Shown in pieces: positions 27,686 to 31,773 of a DNA stretch of 31,773 nt. Position numbers and translations under genes: made by a program. Below the pieces are notes generated by a model. The model was not told where the DNA came from. It was given only the letters and a program-made list of their open reading frames with translations, and did not search any database. Source of the stretch: a virus; IMG/VR virus record IMGVR_UViG_3300028840_001126, positions 1 to 31,773 of that record; one strand, given 5' to 3'. The first letter of the stretch is position 1. The number at the start of each line of letters is the position of its first letter.

Positions 27686-30018
27686 TGAGACGGGCAATAC
27701 ATATCATATTAATAGTACTGTTTACCAGTGTGGCGGCTTGGGGTGTATCTCAACTGCCAGAACTACAGGTAGATAACATAAATATAAATGGCAACACAAT
27801 AAGTTCTACAAGCGGTAATATAGCGTTAACGCCTACAAGTGACTTAGCAATTACTGGAAACACAACTACAACTGGGACCATAGATGGTAGAGATGTTGCA
27901 GCGGACGGTGTTATTTTAGATAGCCTTGATTCTATTCTTGGTGACATTACAAGTGCTGAAGCAGATCAAATTGAAAACATTGATTCGGTGACAATCTCCA
28001 ACACACAGTGGGGATATTTAGGTGTACTAGACCAAAGTCTAGTGACAACTGATACGCCTACTTTTGATGGTTTAATACTAACAGATCCAATGACTTTAAG
28101 CCATGAGACGACACCAAGTAATCCTTCCTCTGGCAACGTAAAAGTTTATGCAAAGAACGATGACACATTGTATGTGCTTAATAGTTCTGGAACAGAAACA
28201 GCAATAGGGGCTGGCGGTGGCTCCGGTCTTGGTGGTATCACTTACTTTCCAGACTTTGAAGCAGATGACACTTCAAACGTAACTACTTATGACGACGGGG
28301 CTGCGAACCCTGTGGATGGTACAGGTGGAACGGTTGACTACTTAACGGTATCAAGTGAGACTTCAGTTCAACTATCAGGTGACGCCAGTTATAAGATTGC
28401 AAAGTCAGCCAATGATGCTCAAGGTGAAGGCTTTGCCATTGCTTCAGATAACTTTTACAGGTTGGAAAAAGTCGGACCTAATACAATGGTCGCTTCATTT
28501 AGTTATGAAACCAGTACCAATTATGCCAGTGGTGACGTTACTATTTGGTATTATTTGATAGGCTCAAATGAGATACATCAATGTGTTGGAACGACAGTTA
28601 TTGGAACAGGTCCACCAACAAATGAATTACTGAAAGCCGATGACGGTTCTGATTATAAATGTTTATTAAATGCCACAAGTTCTGACACGAACTTAAGGTT
28701 TATCTTTCACGTGGCGAGTACCAATGCCACAGCTTATGACGTTTACGTTGATAGAACAAAGCTTGCGCCAGACGAACTAGTTCCTGGGTTTATTGGAAGT
28801 GAGTGGGAGACTGCCACGGTAACAGATAGCTGGACGAACAGCACAGTATCGGCGAAAAAAAGAAGGGTAGGTGACTCGGCAGAGTATGAAGTTACGGTCC
28901 AATTAACGGGGACACCAGCAAGTACTACAGTTCTTGATTTAACATTAGATGAGACAGTCGATGAATCAAAGATAAGTCAATCTAATGATAGACCTTCTAT
29001 AGGTGCTGCTTTTCTATTCGACTCTGGCACAGCGGGAAATAGACAACACGGGCAAGTATTCTTTTATCAACCAGGTAACACAGTAAGAGTGCTAGCAGAC
29101 GGGGCATCTGTAGTAACAAATACAAGTCCCTTTTCTTTTGTCTCTGGGGATTATGTAAGTTTTAAATTTACAGTACCAATAGAAGGCTGGAAGTCAGGGG
29201 CTTTATTTTCTAGTGCTGCGGTTGATTATAAGAATGTTGATGTGCGCGGCTCAGGAAACGGCGGGACATCAATCACAGCCAGTACTACCAATCTTGATTT
29301 TACTGAAGTAAGTGACGAACTAGGTGCGTGGAGTGGTTCCCAGTTTACTGTCCCTGCTGATGGCAAGTATGTATTTACAGGAGCGGTGGGGACTACCGCG
29401 AGCCAAGCCGCAACTATGTATCTTTATATTGATGGAACAATAGATATACCTGTATCTAACAATCCAACAGCAACCACTATAAAAACTTTTCATGCAGAGA
29501 AATACTTAGAGAAAGATCAAGTAGTCGGGATTAGAAGTGATACAGGCTTTACTTTATTTAACTCTATAAATCATTACCTATCTATAGCCAGTGTTCAAGA
29601 CACTTCAAAGCATAGTGAGTATAGAGGGACGAAGAAAACCCAAATAAAATATTTAACGGCAGATATAACTACAAATACAACTATGAGTGATTTAACCTTT
29701 TCAAACTTAGTTGTTGGTCAGTGGTATGAGGTTGACTTACATGGTAGGGCCGCTCTAACGGCGGCAACCACAGACAACGTGGATATAAATATTGAGCATG
29801 ATGGCTCAAAAGTGGCTAGGCAAATTATACCTTTATCTTTTAACGGGGCAGCCGATCTTCGACATACATCTGCGGTATTTCAAGCGACAACAACAACTCT
29901 CACCTTTGTGTCTGCGAGTGTTGGCGGTAGTTCTGTTATTAATGGCAATTCGTCCAAGGATGAGACGTGGGCGCAATTAAAAGAAATTGAACCTTTAGTG
30001 GAAACAACGGAGTGGTAA
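27685..30018 (+). CDS. Probable receptor-binding tail fibre with secretion-signal-like N-terminus and C1q-like domain
   Basis: A 777-residue Ser/Thr/Gly-rich beta protein. Residues 1-20 (RRAIHIILIVLFTSVAAWG) look exactly like a Sec signal peptide: two arginines, a hydrophobic core and small residues at 17-18. Next comes a fibre-like repeat part (NINGNTISSTSGNIALTPT) and DTPTFDGLILTDPMTLSH, common in fibre shafts. About 505-635 looks like a C1q/TNF-type domain (AAVDYKNVDVR, FTVPADGKYVFTG and MYLYIDGT), often used to bind ligands as a trimer. A final beta domain ends at residue 777. A signal peptide on a virion protein is unusual, as phages assemble in the cytoplasm; it may be a hydrophobic plug or tip instead. 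TAATG couples it to the adaptor gene. Confidence 0.75.
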   Translation: MRRAIHIILIVLFTSVAAWGVSQLPELQVDNININGNTISSTSGNIALTPTSDLAITGNTTTTGTIDGRDVAADGVILDSLDSILGDITSAEADQIENIDSVTISNTQWGYLGVLDQSLVTTDTPTFDGLILTDPMTLSHETTPSNPSSGNVKVYAKNDDTLYVLNSSGTETAIGAGGGSGLGGITYFPDFEADDTSNVTTYDDGAANPVDGTGGTVDYLTVSSETSVQLSGDASYKIAKSANDAQGEGFAIASDNFYRLEKVGPNTMVASFSYETSTNYASGDVTIWYYLIGSNEIHQCVGTTVIGTGPPTNELLKADDGSDYKCLLNATSSDTNLRFIFHVASTNATAYDVYVDRTKLAPDELVPGFIGSEWETATVTDSWTNSTVSAKKRRVGDSAEYEVTVQLTGTPASTTVLDLTLDETVDESKISQSNDRPSIGAAFLFDSGTAGNRQHGQVFFYQPGNTVRVLADGASVVTNTSPFSFVSGDYVSFKFTVPIEGWKSGALFSSAAVDYKNVDVRGSGNGGTSITASTTNLDFTEVSDELGAWSGSQFTVPADGKYVFTGAVGTTASQAATMYLYIDGTIDIPVSNNPTATTIKTFHAEKYLEKDQVVGIRSDTGFTLFNSINHYLSIASVQDTSKHSEYRGTKKTQIKYLTADITTNTTMSDLTFSNLVVGQWYEVDLHGRAALTAATTDNVDINIEHDGSKVARQIIPLSFNGAADLRHTSAVFQATTTTLTFVSASVGGSSVINGNSSKDETWAQLKEIEPLVETTEW

Positions 30019-30019
30019 T

Positions 30020-30208
30020 ATGGCAGATAAAGATTTAGTGGACTATTTTATAAAGCATACTAACGAAAGGCTTTCAGCTATTGATAAAAAGATGGATACA
30101 CTGATTGCCTTTAAGTGGCAAATAATAGGCGGCGCAGGAGCCGCAAGCATAGTAGTCACGTTATTAATTCAATTTGCAATGGAAGTGCTTAAGCACAAAC
30201 AAATATAA
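30020..30208 (+). CDS. Small coiled-coil plus membrane-anchor protein, possible holin
   Basis: A 62-residue protein with a polar helix (LVDYFIKHTNERLSAIDKKM, 5-24) and one membrane segment at about 34-56 (IIGGAGAASIVVTLLIQFAM), then a basic tail KHKQI. This layout resembles XhlA-like lysis proteins and other single-pass holins. It starts two bases after the fibre gene and precedes lysis genes, which supports a role in lysis. Direct recognition is weak. Confidence 0.6.
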   Translation: MADKDLVDYFIKHTNERLSAIDKKMDTLIAFKWQIIGGAGAASIVVTLLIQFAMEVLKHKQI

Positions 30209-30217
30209 GGGGGACAT

Positions 30218-30421
30218 ATGTCTGAAGAAAAGAAAGCTGTAATGGCTGAAGTAAAAGTAGAGAACGGCATCATCAAAGTACACGCTGAGATTGATGTTAT
30301 TGATGCACTAGAAGATCTAGCTGCAAAGTCTGACAACACTGTTGATGACGCTCTTGTTAAGATTGTGGCTGCGGCTAGAGAAAATCTTGACTGGAAGGGT
30401 GTAGCCAAGGAATTAATGTAA
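30218..30421 (+). CDS. Hypothetical protein, 67 residues
   Basis: Not recognised. A soluble protein with a beta-rich start (AVMAEVKVENGIIKVHAEID) followed by two helices (DALEDLAAKSDNTVDDALVKIV). It follows AAGGGGGACAT and its stop overlaps the ATG of the next gene (TAATG). It is located within the lysis group, but nothing in the sequence shows a lysis role. Confidence 0.7.
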   Translation: MSEEKKAVMAEVKVENGIIKVHAEIDVIDALEDLAAKSDNTVDDALVKIVAAARENLDWKGVAKELM

Positions 30422-30681
30422 TGGGTGCGCTTTCAGTAGTCCTATCCAAGGTGCTTTCGAGCGCCTTGGTGTGGGGACTAGAAAAGTTTTATATTTGGAT
30501 TAAGAACAAGCATGCAGAAGATAAAGACAACGAGAAAACAACTGAAGCTGCGAAAGAGTTCAAGAAAGGAAATGAAGTCATAGCCGATAGAATTATTAAG
30601 GCAGAGGAAATAACCGATGAAGATGTTCAGAAAGCTAGAAAAGCGGCACGTAATCTTATTGGTCGCTTTGGCGATATTTAG
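30421..30681 (+). CDS. Hypothetical helical protein, possible inner-membrane spanin-like partner
   Basis: An 86-residue protein with a moderately hydrophobic N-terminus (MGALSVVLSKVLSSALVWGLEKFYIWI) and a long charged helix after it (NKHAEDKDNEKTTEAAKEF). Its last 65 bases overlap, in another frame, the start of a lipoprotein gene. Overlapping inner-membrane protein/lipoprotein pairs just before or after the endolysin are typical of Rz/Rz1 spanins, which fuse inner and outer membrane at lysis. The hydrophobic part is weak for an anchor, so a holin or an unrelated helper is possible. Confidence 0.6.
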   Translation: MGALSVVLSKVLSSALVWGLEKFYIWIKNKHAEDKDNEKTTEAAKEFKKGNEVIADRIIKAEEITDEDVQKARKAARNLIGRFGDI

Positions 30682-30919
30682 CCTTGGTGCCAGTTCATGC
30701 GATAGGCAAGAGAAAGACTTTGATTTCTGGTACTTAGAGATAACTCCAGAGTATAGGTTTCAATGGTGTGTTCCTATTGAAGTTGAAGGTAAGGAAGTCT
30801 GTGAGAAGACTATGACCTTAACTGAGTCACACAAAAAAGGTATGATCGGCACGACTACTGAAGACTTTGAAGAGTTGGTTATGCGTTACAATAAGCTGAA
30901 AAGGGATTGCGGTAAGTGA
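30617..30919 (+). CDS. Small lipoprotein, possible outer-membrane spanin-like partner
   Basis: A 100-residue protein with a clear lipoprotein signal: basic MKMFRKLEKRH, hydrophobic VILLVALAIFSLG and the lipobox-like GASSC, giving an acylated Cys at residue 28. The mature part is 72 residues with two more cysteines (51 and 62) that may form a disulphide and a third near the C-terminus (98). It overlaps the previous gene by 65 bases in another frame. Mature Rz1 proteins are usually short and proline-rich; this one is not, so the role is uncertain, but a lysis or envelope location is clear. The start ATG at 30617 follows GAGGAAATAACC; the second ATG (30623) is also possible. Its TGA overlaps the endolysin GTG. 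Confidence 0.7.
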   Translation: MKMFRKLEKRHVILLVALAIFSLGASSCDRQEKDFDFWYLEITPEYRFQWCVPIEVEGKEVCEKTMTLTESHKKGMIGTTTEDFEELVMRYNKLKRDCGK

Positions 30920-31491
30920 GAAAAATAGAAAAGAAAATGTATAATTGGATTGATAGCAAGCTTCATAGCAATGGAGTTGCCCAACACGCAATAGTTCATA
31001 GGGACGCGCGTTTACTTCTTGTCTGTGCAGCGCAAGCTTGCGTAGGAATAAGAGAGGAAGGCGGTAACAATAGAGGAGAGTTCGTTGAACTTATCCAAGA
31101 GACTATTGGTGGTGCTGTATCTGAGCCTTGGTGCATGAGCCTTGTTCAGACTCTGATTGCCTACGTTGAGAATAGGTTTAAGATTGTGTCTCCAGTTTTT
31201 GCAACTGAACATGTCCAAACTTGCTGGAATAAAACGGACCAGGAACAAAGGATTAGGTTCTATCCTTTACCCGGCGCTGTCATTATCTGGAGAAAGGGTA
31301 AGACTAATTCAGGTCACACTGGAATTGTATTTGCCACAGATGGTGACGAGATGTGGACACTTGAAGGTAACACTGAAAAAGGTGTTGTTGATGGTCACGT
31401 TGTAAGAGACGGTGGCGGTGTTTACCTGGTGAAGAGAAACATTAAAGGCACAGGAAGCATGTTAGTCAGAGGCTTCCTTAAACCGTTCTAA
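30916..31491 (+). CDS. Endolysin with CHAP-type peptidase/amidase fold
   Basis: A 191-residue protein with the CHAP/NlpC-P60-type signature: VGIREEGGNNRGEFVELIQETIGG (about 43-66), catalytic Cys in PWCMSLVQT (about 71-79, C73), catalytic His in NSGHTGIVFAT (about 135-145, H138), then WTLEGNT with an Asn (about 152-158) and the GVYLVKR strand. It cuts peptidoglycan peptide bonds or amide links. The start is GTG at 30916, overlapping the stop of the lipoprotein gene. No signal peptide is seen, so export needs a holin, for which 30020-30208 is a candidate. It is the last late gene; the stop overlaps the stop of the convergent gene on the other strand. Confidence 0.9.
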   Translation: MRKIEKKMYNWIDSKLHSNGVAQHAIVHRDARLLLVCAAQACVGIREEGGNNRGEFVELIQETIGGAVSEPWCMSLVQTLIAYVENRFKIVSPVFATEHVQTCWNKTDQEQRIRFYPLPGAVIIWRKGKTNSGHTGIVFATDGDEMWTLEGNTEKGVVDGHVVRDGGGVYLVKRNIKGTGSMLVRGFLKPF

Positions 31492-31773
31492 GCACCGACT
31501 TGAAGCTTAATGAGTTTTTGAATGTAAGGTTGAACCATGAAACTTTTGTTTCTCCAGCCACCCCAATACTTGTTAAGCTTTTTTCTTTGCTGGTTAATGC
31601 TGATTATATTCCTGATAAACCACTTGCCAATTAAAGTTGGTTGATGTTCCAAGGCTACTATCACTTGGCCAAGGAATGTTATGTTGTCTTCATTACTGTT
31701 AAGCCTATCGAATATAGTAGCAAGCAGTAACCAAGCGTCACATAGATAAAGCAGAGTCCAGTCAGAGAATCCA
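31488..31773 (-). CDS. Hypothetical protein, C-terminal part (cut by window edge)
   Basis: The minus strand reads open from the right edge to a TAG at 31488-31490, giving 94 residues of a C-terminal part (first full codon at 31772). The protein is rich in hydrophobic and basic residues, with WTLLYLCDAWLLLATIFDRL near the edge, then LIGKWFIRNIISINQQRKKL and KYWGGWRNKSF. It is not recognised. It converges with the endolysin gene, their stop codons overlapping by two bases, and marks a return to leftward genes. On a circular map it would be an end of the early block. Confidence 0.6.
   Translation of the reverse strand, partial: GFSDWTLLYLCDAWLLLATIFDRLNSNEDNITFLGQVIVALEHQPTLIGKWFIRNIISINQQRKKLNKYWGGWRNKSFMVQPYIQKLIKLQVGA

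Noticed and set aside
1-31773. CRISPR array, insertion sequence or integrase with attachment sites
   Set aside because: No regularly spaced repeats, no transposase or recombinase motifs, and no terminal inverted repeats were seen on either strand.

Overview
The window is a piece of a double-stranded DNA podovirus genome (short-tailed phage with a T7-like virion plan), not a bacterial chromosome. It holds a complete head-tail-ejection-fibre-lysis module in canonical order: small terminase, large terminase, portal, scaffold, major capsid, tubular tail protein A, tail nozzle, three internal or ejection proteins, fibre, holin/spanin candidates and a CHAP endolysin. No integrase, RNA polymerase, DNA polymerase, tRNA or CRISPR array was seen. 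Base composition is moderately AT-rich. The host cannot be named from the sequence; relatives I can recall by motif style are phages of aquatic Gram-negative bacteria. The lipoprotein and spanin-like pair also suggests a Gram-negative host.

Layout: two divergent transcription blocks leave a non-coding hub at about 9540-10200. Leftward (minus strand, 9535 down to 1) is the early block: a truncated PAPS-reductase-type zinc protein, many small proteins, an AT-rich repeat region (8472-8902), a sliding-clamp-like protein, an XRE regulator, a tandemly duplicated protein, a Fis-type HTH protein coupled to a structural-looking protein, a primase/SF3 helicase, and the N-terminus of an SNF2-type helicase cut by the window edge. 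At least two good intrinsic terminators (5922-5950, 4553-4580) divide this block. Rightward (plus strand, 10205-31491) is the late block. At 31488-31491 it meets a leftward gene head-on, which runs off the right edge. This suggests that on a circular map the early block continues from the left edge round to the right edge.

The late genes work as one morphogenesis unit: terminases package DNA through the portal; scaffold and capsid build the head; the tubular protein, nozzle and fibre form the tail; the 21244-26788 proteins are probably ejected with the DNA; 30020-31491 encodes lysis. Genes are tightly packed, often with TAATG, TGATG or ATGA stop/start overlaps.

Most notable observation: the large terminase is split by 7 bases exactly inside its Walker A motif. 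A CGC codon followed by a UGA stop is matched by a second CGC 7 bases on, so a short translational hop of the phage T4 gene 60 type would restore a perfect terminase sequence; a free-standing HNH endonuclease gene abuts it just upstream. Other points of interest are a roughly six-fold excess of the hexamer GCAAGC across the whole window, a perfect 10-bp dyad wrapped around a strong promoter before the capsid gene, an in-frame tandem gene duplication, a tail fibre with a secretion-signal-like N-terminus, and several small genes under 60 codons.
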